From Botryococcus braunii (Eukaryota; Chlorophyta; Trebouxiophyceae): a stretch of 64,000 nucleotides of DNA. Where the stretch lies: NCBI GenBank assembly GCA_002005505.1, contig KV908612.1, forward strand, positions 1 to 64,000, written 5' to 3'. Numbering within the stretch: position 1 is the first letter of the stretch; every line of letters begins with the position of its first letter. The notes under the pieces were generated by a model, which was given only the letters and a program-made list of their open reading frames with translations, did not search any database and was not told where the DNA came from. The position numbers and the translations under genes are program-made. Positions 45,022-55,800 of the stretch are shown here, piece after piece.

Positions 45022-47849
45022 TGTTGAGTTCTGAACATTATTATTGAATGCCTTGTGCTTTAAGTGATCTTCATGTGTGCACTATTAGGATATGGGTCCA
45101 TTGAGAACATAAGGTACCTTGAGACACGGCAGATTCTGGACGTTTTCGAACATAAGGTACAATCCTATCTAGATCACACGTTTGTCGGATGAACTCTTAA
45201 GGCTGCCCCACCGGAGTGAATACCAACTGGTTGTGAAAGATGCTGGGCATTACCAGATGCTAGTCTTGTCCAACAGTTGTGTGTGACACTCAGCAGACAG
45301 TCGTAAGCTGGAGTAACTTCGTCTATTGACGACCTGTCTGCTTTGTACAGGTACGGTGCGGCAGTGTGTGTTGTATCATCGTTGCTATTGTGAGAGTGAA
45401 CAAGCTTAGTGTACCCTGTAGTCACTCAAACAGACAAGGGACAGTGACTTCAGGGAGTATAGGCATGTACTTGAACGTAGCCGTCTAGAGCCTTATCTAG
45501 TGATTGCTTGATCGGTGCTTGTGTACAAGATAATGATGTAACGGAACTGGTTGTGAAAGATGCTGGGCATTACCAGATGCTAGTCTTGTCCAACAGTTGT
45601 GTGTGACACTCAGCAGACAGTCGTACGGACTGTAGCTGGAGTAACTTCGTCTATTGACGACCTGTCTGCTTTGTACAGGGAAAGCCGATTGCCCATAACC
45701 TTTCACAGGTTATGGGCCCACGCCCTTCCAGCTGAGCCAAGTAAAAGCAGGAGTGAAGGTCGTCTACGGATGGGTCAGACGTAAGCGTCAACAAAGGAGC
45801 TCGAGCATGGCGCAGCGGCGCAAGGGAACTCGAGTGTACCAGGACCATTATCTTACTCACAGTTTACCTTTCTGGGAAATTCATAATTGAAGTTTTAGCT
45901 GTGCTTTATCATTCATGGACGTTGTCTAGAAGCACTGAGTGAGTCGGGCCGGACTCCGGCGCAAACTTCTGAGGGGAACATATCTGCTACTACTGTGCAA
46001 GACTGGCTGGTAAATTTCCATGACATGGAGGGAATTGTAGGGTATTGCTGCATTCCAGAAGTTTATGAGTAAGTTTGGCTGGTGAAGTGACAATAGTATG
46101 ACAAAAAGGGGCAAAGAAAAGGAAAGTAGCAGTGAAACAGCAATGTCTCAACCTGGAGAAGTCAGTGGGGCCACTCCAGGGCAGTCTATGACCGGGACAC
46201 AATCAGCCACTGCAGAACCAAAGGTGGAGATTGACAAGGCAGCCTACATCCCCAATACCTCTAATCCAAAGATGACCGTCATGCTTGATGATGGAGGGCG
46301 CAATTTTGAATTTTGGTATGAAGCTTTGGAGGCGTGCGCAAACACCAAGGGGGTCAGAGCAGCTTTGGAGAGGCCAATGCCAGGGTCGGTGGAGAACTCA
46401 GCCATCAAGCAGTGGCTGATCCAGTCAGTTCCAGTCATCTGGCATTCTCAGATCTCATGCCACAAAGCAGCGTTCGACTTCATCACGTGGGTGAAGAACA
46501 GTCACACTGGAGGGAGCAACCAAGACATCAACCTTGAGTGGTACAAGGAAATGGAGCAGGGCATTAAGACAGGGGAGACACTCAAGGTCTACCTCTACAG
46601 AATGATGGATCTGGCTACAAGTCTCAGAAACAACGCGTTCATCCTCTTGGACCACAATGTTGGGGAGCTGATGGTGAAGGGCCTCCCTCCTGTGCTGAGG
46701 CTCGAGTCCCTGGAGGTTATGGCAACCGACAAGCCGCCATTGGAGCTGATTCAAAGAATCCTGCGCGCCGCAGCCAGCCGTGGGTACAAGGACCCACCTG
46801 CAGAGGGAACACCTCAGGCCATGGCAGCTGCAGCAGTGGCTGGTCCCTCTTGGGGGGTAGCTAGAGCGTCATCAAGCGTTGGAGGTGCACCAGGAGTGGG
46901 AGCAGTACCGGGAGTTGGAGCAGCACTACCAGCAAACGAACAGCCTCCCGCTGGCCCCTCTGCAACTACTTTTGGTGGCAGGGGGCGTGGACCTGGCAGG
47001 GCAAGAAGGCCCAGAGAGGAGCTTACATGCCACTTCTGCAAGGCAAAGGGCCACTTCATGACTGACTGCGGACCGCTCAGGCAGCTGCAGGCTCTGCATC
47101 AAAACATGCAAGCGGCAAGCGCTGGGCCTGCAGCTTACTGGGGCCAGGGAGGCCCACAGTCGTCTCCTCAAGCCTGGTGGGACCATGGATCTGGCCGGGG
47201 TGGCCCGCCTTCATCCGCTTCCAGCCCTGGACCACCTTCAGCATATAACTATCCAACAAGTCAACACACGTTTCCGGGGTGGCATTTACCACCTCCACCC
47301 CCTCCTTCTGGTGAGGCGATGTTTATCTCTCTCAATGTGCTTGCCCCAACTTCGCATGGAGCTAGCAGCACATCTTGGTTAATAGATAGTGGTGCCTCTA
47401 TGCATATAGTCAATGATCTCTCATTGCTCCATAATCCAGTTATGCATGGACAGCCTCTTCGTCTGCACTTGGCAACCTCAGACGCCAAGGGAGGAATCAT
47501 TGCATCTGGGTCTGTATGCCTTGTGAATGCAAGGCACAAAGTATTCTGGCTGCACAATGTGCAGTGTGTTCCTTCTGCGCATACCAACCTCATTTCAGTC
47601 ACTGGTGCAATTCAGGATGGAGCATCTTTCCTGACTGACACTGCAGGTGGTTACACAGCCATGAAGGGACCTGAAGGGTGGTGTGGAGATATCACCCGCG
47701 CACGAGGTCTGTTTTTTTTGGAGTTTGTTAGTCCTGTCAGAGGGCAGCAAGTTGGCTGCAGACATATTGATCACATGGCTGAGGCGTCTCATCTTAGGAA
47801 AGGACACGTGTGTAGCGAGAGATCTCTGTGGCATGCTAGGTTAGGTCAT
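45022..47849 (+). mobile_element. Copia-A element E3, 5' part
   Basis: LTR 45022-45707 (686 bp; an 8-bp deletion in the first unit near 45305 removes CGGACTGT), primer site 45708-45721, leader ORF 45807-45890, and gag-pol from 46098. Interrupted at 47850 by Copia-D D1. Left target bases are GCCAG (45017-45021); the right end is not in the window. Confidence 0.92.
46098..47849 (+). pseudogene. E3 gag-pol, 5' part
   Basis: Intact frame through Gag, zinc knuckle CHFCKAKGHFMTDC, protease DSGAS and GAG-pre-integrase up to LWHARLGH, where D1 enters. The frame continues artificially into the LTR to 48026. It has the normal eight-T run where E2 is frameshifted. Closest to E2 in sequence. Confidence 0.93.
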
Positions 47850-49809
47850 TGTAAAAGGTTATGGGCAGTGGCGTATCCTGTAAGCAAGCAGACAGGTCGT
47901 AAGTTCGTGCCTCTCAAGCTACAGTCCTTGACGACTATCTGCTCTTTAGACACATGCAACTGCATGAACAAGACTGGCATCCTTGTGTGCCCAGTATCTT
48001 TCCAAACCAGTTCCGTTACATGTTGATCTATCAATGAGCATCTACACACGGATAAGCTCCTGACGGCTGAAAGCAAGTACCTTCCTATACTCAATCAAGA
48101 CTCCGTCCCTTAGCTGTTTGGGAGACTTGATTGTCCACTAAGATGGTTCACTTACAAACAAGCAATCAAACATGAACACATTACCAATACACACCCTGCG
48201 TCACCGCACCTGTAAGCAAGCAGACAGGTCGTAAGTTCGTGCCTCTCCAGCTACAGTCCTTGACGACTGTCTGCTCTTTAGACACATGCAACTGCATGAA
48301 CAAGATTGGCATCCTTATGTGCCCAGTATCTTTCCAAACCAGTTGCTCGACTATGCGGTGATCGCAGCTTTAATAGTCCTTTCACACTAACGCGTAATCT
48401 AAATCAGATTGTACCTTATGTTCGAAATAGACCTCCTCCGAACGTGTCTTGAGGTACCTTATGTGGATAGTGGACCCGTATCCTAATAATGTACATTTGA
48501 AGATCATCTAAAGCACAAGGCATTCTATAATGTATGTTCACAACTCAACACTTCCCCTTGCCTGCATGCTTTATGTGTATCTTCTCAAACCTAGTGAATC
48601 ACGATGACCAACAAACACGGGCTTAGCAAGTGGCTTGGTCATAATGTCAGCCACATTTCGAGCAGATTCTACATAGATGATATCTACATGCCCAAGTGCC
48701 ATAGCTTCCCTAGCATAGTGGAAGCTTACTGCAACATGCTTTGTGAATTTGGAATAAAGGGGGTTCCGTAAATTGGAAATGCATCCTTGGTTGTCACAGA
48801 AAATTTTGACTCTCCAAGGTGCAGCTCCAATCTCTTCCAAGAAGCCCCTAAGCCAGTTGGCTTCCTTCACAATATGGCCGGCTGCCATAAACTCGGCTTG
48901 CACAGTTGAGGTAGCAACTGAGCTCTGCTTCTTGCTTCCCCAAACCACGGCACTACCATAGACTGATAGAACATAGCCAGTGGTGGAATACCTGTGGTCC
49001 AGATCCCCAGCATAGTCGGCATCAACATAGCCTTCTAGCTCAGGCCCCTTTCCACCCAGAGTAAGAGCTAATTCTCTCGTATCTCTCAAGTACTTCAGCA
49101 CTCGAATGGCCTCATTCCAGTGTGAGGTAGTGGGTGTCATTCTATACCTTGACAACACTCCAACAGCCTGAGAAATGTCAGGCCGGGTCGTATTGGCAAT
49201 ATATAGCAACGATCCAATCAACTCACAGTACCGATGACCAGGTGGCAGTGGGGTACCTGCCCCATGTGATAAACCATCTGAGGACTCGGGTCTGCTGCTA
49301 GCCACGAAGTCCTTGGACATGGGGGTATCAACCACACGCCCATCATCAGCAACACCAAACTTTTCCACAAGAGCATCAATCTTGGGAGTGCAACTCATGG
49401 AAATAGTGCTCTGAACTCTATTGCGTAGGACCTGACACCCCAGGAAATCATTCACCTCTCCCAAATCATGGATGGTGAAGTCCTTCTTCAACAACTCTTT
49501 CCCCCACTCAATCTCTGCAACCAATCTGGCAACTATGAGAAGATCATCAACATAAACAAGAATAAAGGACAGGTTGCCATCAGGGGCCCTCCTGATGTAT
49601 ACACCCGCATCACTCTTGCACACACTATACCCCATCACGCTCAACTTGTCGGTCAAGGTCTTGTGCCAAGCCCGTGGGGCTTGTTTTAGACCGTATGGTG
49701 CCTTCCTGAGCTTGCACACAACCCTCGTGTTGCCATTCTCAAATCCTGGTGGTTGAGTCACATAGACCTCTTCCTCCAACTCTCCATTGAGAAAAGCCGT
49801 CTTGATATC
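47850..49809 (-). mobile_element. Copia-D element D1, 3' part
   Basis: Minus-strand element. 3' LTR 47850-48550 (701 bp), purine tract, and pol 3' part 48551-49809, cut by the B1 insertion. Left flank GTCAT (47845-47849) is the presumed target. Its 5' part and 5' LTR should lie beyond B1, outside the window. It shares pol type with Copia-A but has a clearly different LTR. Confidence 0.92.
48571..49809 (-). pseudogene. D1 pol 3' part (RT, RNase H)
   Basis: Open minus-strand frame: [38 protein letters not shown], active-site [24 protein letters not shown], RNase H DADYAGD, DNQGCI, and C-terminus [13 protein letters not shown]...GLRRYT. It is highly similar to E1/E2 pol. No lesions seen in this part. 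Confidence 0.93.
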
Positions 49810-50515
49810 TGTTATAATAGTGACAGAACATTTTGGTGCCTTTCCCTCAGAAGAGTAATAGTGGCCAGATCAGCTTCAATGAATAATCGGTGGCAGAACC
49901 TGGGAGTTTCGCCAGAACTCATCTAGACCAGTTATACGTTGATTAGGAAGGATGAGGTAATCAGACACGGTTTGCTAGAAAGGATTTATGACACCGGCGT
50001 GCAAGGACGAGGCACTTGATTGGGACACTAAAGGCACTTCGGGTGCTTATCTCTTGACTGTTGCCTATCAAGTCCTCATTCACATTCGGTCACTGCTTGT
50101 TCTCCTACACACAACAAGAGTACCGACGAGCTAATCACCCTTCGTGCCCGGGTCATACAGGTAACCTGACGTTACGAGCCTGAAGCCTCACTGACAATGG
50201 GTTAGGAAAGGTCTAGGTAATATTATTAAGTTGGTGCTAATGTTTTCCTCATTGATACACTGATAATGCAGACTATCGGTAGTTACGTAGATTAAGTAGT
50301 TTGAATTACGGAGCGATGAGAGAAAGCAAGTAGCATTGTAATGACTTGATTGGGACACTAAAGGCACTTCGGGTGCTTATCTCTTGACTGTTGCCTATCA
50401 AGTCCTCATTCACATTCGGTCACTGCTTGTTCTCCTACACACAACAAGAGTACCGACGAGCTAATCACCCTTCGTGCCCGGGTCATACAGGGAACGCTGA
50501 ACTCAGAAGTTTACA
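49810..50515 (+). repeat. B1 5' LTR with duplicated unit
   Basis: 706 bp. TTTATGAC lies about 29 nt before the first unit. Units 50014-50160 and 50344-50490 end CATACAG; the first is followed by GTAACC, the second by GGAACG (interval 330 nt). Each unit holds ACTTGAT pairing ATCAAGT around a GCAC-TTCGG-GTGC hairpin, then a second stem CGGT...CTTGTT with AACAAG...ACCG, then CTAATCACC, a possible branch site. Confidence 0.9.
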
Positions 50516-50547
50516 GGTTATGGGCCCACCACTTTTCTGCTGAGGCA
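50516..50547 (+). promoter_or_regulatory. B1 primer-binding site, complementary to the 5' half of initiator tRNA
   Basis: GTTATGGGCCCACCAC (50517-50532) is a perfect complement of the anticodon arm of plant-type tRNA-iMet as I remember it. The next 15 bases (TTTTCTGCTGAGGCA) still match the D-arm complement at about 10 positions, several mismatches being G-U-compatible. Over 31 nt, about 26 match. Animal-type iMet would mismatch at the CCCACC position. Confidence 0.8.
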
Positions 50548-50582
50548 TGAAAAAATGTATGACTTGGGCAAAGTAGTCTGCG

Positions 50583-51107
50583 ATGGCGCGAACGAGACAA
50601 ACCGGACGTATGGGCACGGGTGGAAGTAGACGTCCTCCACCTCCACCTCCTCCTCCAACATATAACGAGCGAAGAAAGGCAGGAGGAGAGAAAGGTCCAC
50701 GGACGATAGAAGAACGAGCTTTCCTGGTGAAGGACTTCGTCCACGAAGCTCACGGACGGGGTGCACTCACACCCCCTCGGTGGTTCCGAGAGCGTTTTCC
50801 GATATATCCAGCTTATAAATTCACTGTTTGGGAAATCTCATTCATCAACGGAGAGCCAGGATATCTGACACGAGCAATTTTTGAGAGGTGCTTACAGCAA
50901 ACGGGAGGTCCATCGAACGAAGCTTATTGGACAGAGAAAGCTGCCTACGCAGCGATTGAGCTATCTTTGAGCAGCCTGGGAGACGACTTCATTGATCATC
51001 TAATCCTCTACGGTGAGGGAGAATTCCACGTAGACGAGTGGGTCACAGAGGACGACAGTGAGGACGAGGACGGAGACTCCAGACTGTCAGAAAGGAGCGA
51101 AGACTGA
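50583..51107 (+). CDS. Copia-B ORF1 with histone-H3-tail-like N-terminus
   Basis: 174 codons between the primer site and gag, in strong start context (G at -3 and +4). After Met removal the first residues are ARTRQTGRMGTGG. Histone H3 starts ARTKQTARKSTGG, so 9 of 13 are identical, with K4 replaced by R and K9 by M. Then come a Pro run, a basic segment, a middle with WFRERFPIYPAYKFTVWEISF and a predicted mixed fold, and an acidic tail rich in Asp/Glu/Ser. Copia elements normally have no separate ORF before gag. A role in binding chromatin readers or nuclear import of the preintegration complex is conceivable but is inference. Shorter possible relatives lie in the Copia-A and Copia-D leaders. 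The frame is free of stops although gag-pol is damaged. Confidence 0.72.
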   Translation: MARTRQTGRMGTGGSRRPPPPPPPPTYNERRKAGGEKGPRTIEERAFLVKDFVHEAHGRGALTPPRWFRERFPIYPAYKFTVWEISFINGEPGYLTRAIFERCLQQTGGPSNEAYWTEKAAYAAIELSLSSLGDDFIDHLILYGEGEFHVDEWVTEDDSEDEDGDSRLSERSED

Positions 51108-51120
51108 CAAGCTCTGCAGC

Positions 51121-52212
51121 ATGGCTAAGAAAGGCGCCCGCACAGGTGAAGAATCGCAGTCAGCAGAGGAAGAGTCTACCTCGTCTCCTACGCGAAGTCC
51201 GTGCACGCCAAGCACATCAAGGGGTGAGGGAGATGTACTTCCCAAGGTCATAGCCACCCAAGTCAAGGTGCATATTAAGCTGGATCGTCATGGCACAAAT
51301 TTTGTGGTATGGGACAATGCCTTTACTGCGGCCAATAGTGCTAAGGGTTCCTTTCCTGCCATTCAGTCTGCCATGCCTGGGACTATCCATAATGCGGCTG
51401 CAATGCTCCTGCTGTACGAGTCAGTTCCAGAGGAATGGTTGGGGGAATTGTCAAGTAAACCGTCAGCATATGATGCATATCTGTTCATTTGCAAGAAATT
51501 TGTGGGTGGTTACAACACTCAAGCCAATGCAGACTGTCTGAAGGAAATGTCTAGAGGGATGAGACGTGGAGAAACGATCTCTCAGTACGTGTCCAGAATG
51601 ATAAATCTCAAGAGCTGTTTGAAACGCAATGGACATGACCTCTTGGATGGTCATGTGGCCACTCAGATAGTGCAGGGACTACCAGCTGCAGCCAATCCTC
51701 CCGGGCTGCTACCCACTGCAGTAGCTTATCCCCTTGATCAGCTGGCAGCTCTCATTTCCACCACAGCCGAGGCCTCTGGCTACAACGATGATGGAGAACA
51801 GCCTGCCATGGTGATGAAAGCAATGCCTGCTCAACTGGAGGCAGCCCCAGTCCCCTCTACTAGCGGGGCAATTCCCTCCAGACAGCCAGCAGACACAGAA
51901 TCAAGGGGAGAAGTGAGAGGCACGTGCAACTACTGCCACAAGAAAGGCCATTTTTGGAGAGACTGCCGTAAACGCCAAAGGGATGCAGAGACATAACGCA
52001 ATGTGGTGGCAGCTGTACAACAACTGGCAGCCATGTGGCCCCACGGGCAGTTTCCTGGTGCAGCTCAGCCACCTCCCAGCGTGCAGCATGCATTCCCTGG
52101 CACTGGAGCGTTCCCACTGCTGCACCCTCCTCCAGGCTCACCTTCTCCCCCATCGGAAGGTATGCCATACGTGGTATCATATAATGTGCTGGATGGCAGT
52201 AGACACCAACAG
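51121..52212 (+). pseudogene. B1 gag, with in-frame stop, up to the G4 insertion
   Basis: Likely start ATGGCTAAGAAAGG at 51121, 13 bp after the ORF1 stop; the frame is open upstream to 51058. UBN2-like Gag (VHIKLDRHGTNFVVWDNAF...WLGEL...LKEMSRGMRRGETISQYVSRM), zinc knuckle CNYCHKKGHFWRDC near residue 270. An in-frame TAA at 51994-51996 is followed by open sequence in the same frame to 52212. In Copia-A the corresponding point is sense, so this is either a nonsense mutation or a readthrough stop between Gag and Pol. G4 enters after codon CAG at 52212. Confidence 0.9.
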
Positions 52213-52662
52213 TTTAACGAAGTGAGACGTGTAACTAAGATTTATAACAAGCTAAGCAAGGGTATCAGGCAAGGGTGACACCGAAGGTAGAAATCGAAGT
52301 TCCAATCCGTTACAAGTTCGCAGCCCTCCTCACGCAGGTCGTCCGAGTCTCCAAAGAACAATATATAATGAACAATGTAGAGAATGCTAGATGTCTCACT
52401 CGTAGCAGCAAACCCAAAGACAATGATCGCCACCCGAGTTCCTAGTCCACCTATGCGCGGATCCGGCTACGTCGTCCCTCTACGAGATGCTCTCGCGAGC
52501 ATAGCGATATGGATGACGAGAGGAGACCCACTAGGATATTACAGTCATTTTCCTACACACAAGGACAACGAGATCTACTCGTATCCCAAAGGGCACGAAG
52601 AAACATGAACTACGCGCACATCCTACGTGAGACGCGTCGCGCTGACGCGGCACCTCACTACA
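52213..52662 (-). repeat. G4 3' LTR
   Basis: 450 bp. Plus-strand TTTAACGAAG...CTCACTACA, followed by the purine tract in reverse (52663 on, TACTCCCCCCCTTATT). Confidence 0.95.
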
Positions 52663-52864
52663 TACTCCCCCCCTTATTCCTGTGCGTCCCCGCGCAGAAG
52701 GCAGAGCGCAACAACAAACAGACAAGGCAAACAAAGGAACAGAAAGACCTTCCAACATGCGGAGACTCAGACTTAGACCTACGGGCAACCCGCCTCCCGT
52801 GTTGCCAGACCCCAGCCGAATGCTGCGTATCGGGGTCCCCACCATAATGCAATAAGAACAAGGA

Positions 52865-55800
52865 TCAGGCATGACTATTGCATTGACTCTCTCTGTATTC
52901 TTCCACTTTCTTGTGGCAACGCGTGAAATGGTTGAGTGGCTCCCAACTGTCCTCGCTGGGATCGTGGCCCTTCCAGCGGACGAGATATTGCAGATGAGGG
53001 GACCCGTCCGGGTCGTACAGAGCACGGCCGCGGTCATCGGTGCGCGGCTTGTGATCCAGAATGGTCTCAACCTCATACTCAATGTGATTGTTGACGAGGT
53101 GCGGGGGTGGCGGCGGCGTGCGCACGCGGGCGCCCTCTGCAGTGCGGTAGAGGGTGAGGAAATTCACATTGACTACGGGGTGGTAGTGGTCGTAGCCGTC
53201 GGGGAAGTCCAGACGGTAAGCATTGGGACCGGGAGAGTCAAGGACCTTGAAGGGCCCCACGCGGCGAGGCGCAAACTTGTGTGGAAGTTTGCGGTGCACT
53301 GCAAAGAAGTCCCGGTCCACCAGCACGAAGTCACCGGTGGCGAAGGTGACATTGCTACGGCGCCTATTCGCATAGGCGGCCTGACGGTCTTGGGCTGCAG
53401 CCAAAAACTTTTGTGCCCGTCGGATGTCTGAGCCCATCTTCCGCACAAAGTCATCCGCATTCCCAATTCCAGTTTTGCCCAAGTGGCCATTCGCAAACGG
53501 CACGTTTGGATCTTGGCCATACGTGAGCCGAAAGGGTGTGGTGTTTATTGAGGTTTGCCATGCGTTGTTATATGCGAATTCTGCTTCAGGCAAGTAACTA
53601 TCCCAGTCCTTCCCATGATCCGCCACATAGTGTTTCAGATAATCTCCCAAGATGCGGTTTGTCCTTTCGGTTTGACCATCCGTTTGAGGATGGAAAGCAG
53701 TTGAAAGGGCAGGTCGGCATCCCGTAAGTTCATGTAATGCCTTCATAAACTTACTCACAAAGCGGGGATCCCGATCAGAAACAATTTCCTCCGGATACCC
53801 ATGATACATCCACACCCGTGTCCTTAGCAATTGTGCTACAGTATAAGCATCAGCATTCATGGTTGTAGCAGCAAAATGAGCACACTTGCTAAGCCTATCC
53901 ACAACAACCCAAATCGCATCATGTCCACTTGGGGTCTTTGGGAGGTTAGTAATAAAGTCCATAGACACACTTTGCCACTTCCTTGCCGGTATTTGTAAGG
54001 GGTGAAGAAGACCAGCAGGCAAAGTATTCCGAGCCTTGACTCGTTGACAAGAGTCACAATGAGCAACATAGGCTTTGACATCCTCGTACATTCCCGGCCA
54101 GTACCATTCCCTTGTTACAAGCTCGTACATGCGAGTTACTCCAGGGTGACCAACATGAGGTGGATCATGTAAAGCTTCCAAAATTCCACGTCGTAGGTTC
54201 TCCACGACAAGTTCCCCATCTTTCCTTTCCTCAAACAATGCAGGAACATATTTCCGTCCATTCCTCTCCCAAAAGCCTCCCTTTAGACTAACCTTCCTTC
54301 TATTCGCACGCGCTGCCAACCACGGATCGTAAGTGTAAGCCTTCTCAAGTTTGCCAAGTAGGGATTCGTACCCATCGGTCTCGCGGGTAAGCTCACTCGG
54401 GCTGGCCAACCCGATTTGCTCCATCGTGCCGAGGGAGCTTGGGGTCTCGTGAGCGGGCCCCGGGAGCGTGACCTTGGGGACCTTGCGGACCCGAGCTGTG
54501 AGGGTACCCTCGACATCCCGGCTGGAGGGGGTGAGGGAGTCCGGACTGGTGCGCCGACGCTTGCGCCGGAGGGCAGCCCCGGCCACAGCAGCCCCATTGT
54601 CCCTCCCCCCAGGTCCAGGGTGTTGAGTGAAGTGACACCTGGAGAGCGGATCCGCAATGTTGGTCTTGCCCGGTTCCCATACCCATTCAATCTCAAACTC
54701 CTGCAGGCGCTCGGCCCACCGAGCCCTCCGAGGACTAAGCCCCACCTGTTGACCCAAGAAGGTGTTGCACTTGTGATCCGTCACCACCGTTACTGGCTTA
54801 CCTAACAAATAACATCTCCATTCCGTGAGAGCATACACTACAGCCAATAACTCCCGTTCCGTGGCACTGTAGTTCCTCTCGCTTGCTCCCAACTTTTTAC
54901 TGAAATACGCACAAACCTTCCCATCTTGAAATAGCACAGCTCCCACGCCGTAATCGCATGCATCGCACACTACCTTAAATGGCCGACGTACGTCCGGGAG
55001 TGTTAAGATAGGGGCACTTACCAAAGCTTCCTTTATGTTGTCAAATGCTTCCTGTTGTTCCTGTCCCCACTTCCAAGGTGCTTTTGCCCCAGAGAGAGCT
55101 GTCAATGGGGTTGCCAGGATACTGTAGTTCTGAATAAACTTTCGAAAGTAATTAGACAACCCAAGAAACCTCCTAACTTCCGTTACGTTTGTGGGCGTAG
55201 GCCACTCCTGCACCACCTTGACTTTATCCATATCCACTTCCAACCCATTTTCCCCAATGATGTGTCCCAAGTATTTCAATTGTTTCTCAAAGAAAGAGCA
55301 TTTGACAAGTTTTGCCAGGAGTTGATGTTCGCGTAGACGGGTGAAAACTCTGTCCAACTGCAGAAGGTGTTCCTCTTCCGTTTTGCTATAAATGAGCACA
55401 TCATCCAAGTATACAACCAAAAAGCCTTCCCTTATAAAGTCGTGAAAAACCTCATTCATAAGCCGTTGAAATGTCGCGGGCGCGTTGGTCAAACCAAAGG
55501 GAAGTACAAGAAATTCGTACAAGCCAAAAGGGGTCCTGAAGGCAGTTTTAGGCACATCCTCCTTGCGAAGTCGCACTTGATGGTACCCAGACAACAAGTC
55601 CAAGCTCGAAAACACCTTGGCTCCCTTAAGCCTATCCAACAGATCGTCAATTCTGGGGAGAGGGTACCTATCCGAGATGGTAATTTTATTCAGGGGACGG
55701 TAGTCTATTACCATACGCAAACTTCCATCCTTCTTTCTAACAAACAAAACAGGTGATGCAAATGGTGAGCAACTTGGCCTGATCAATCCCAATTTTAACA

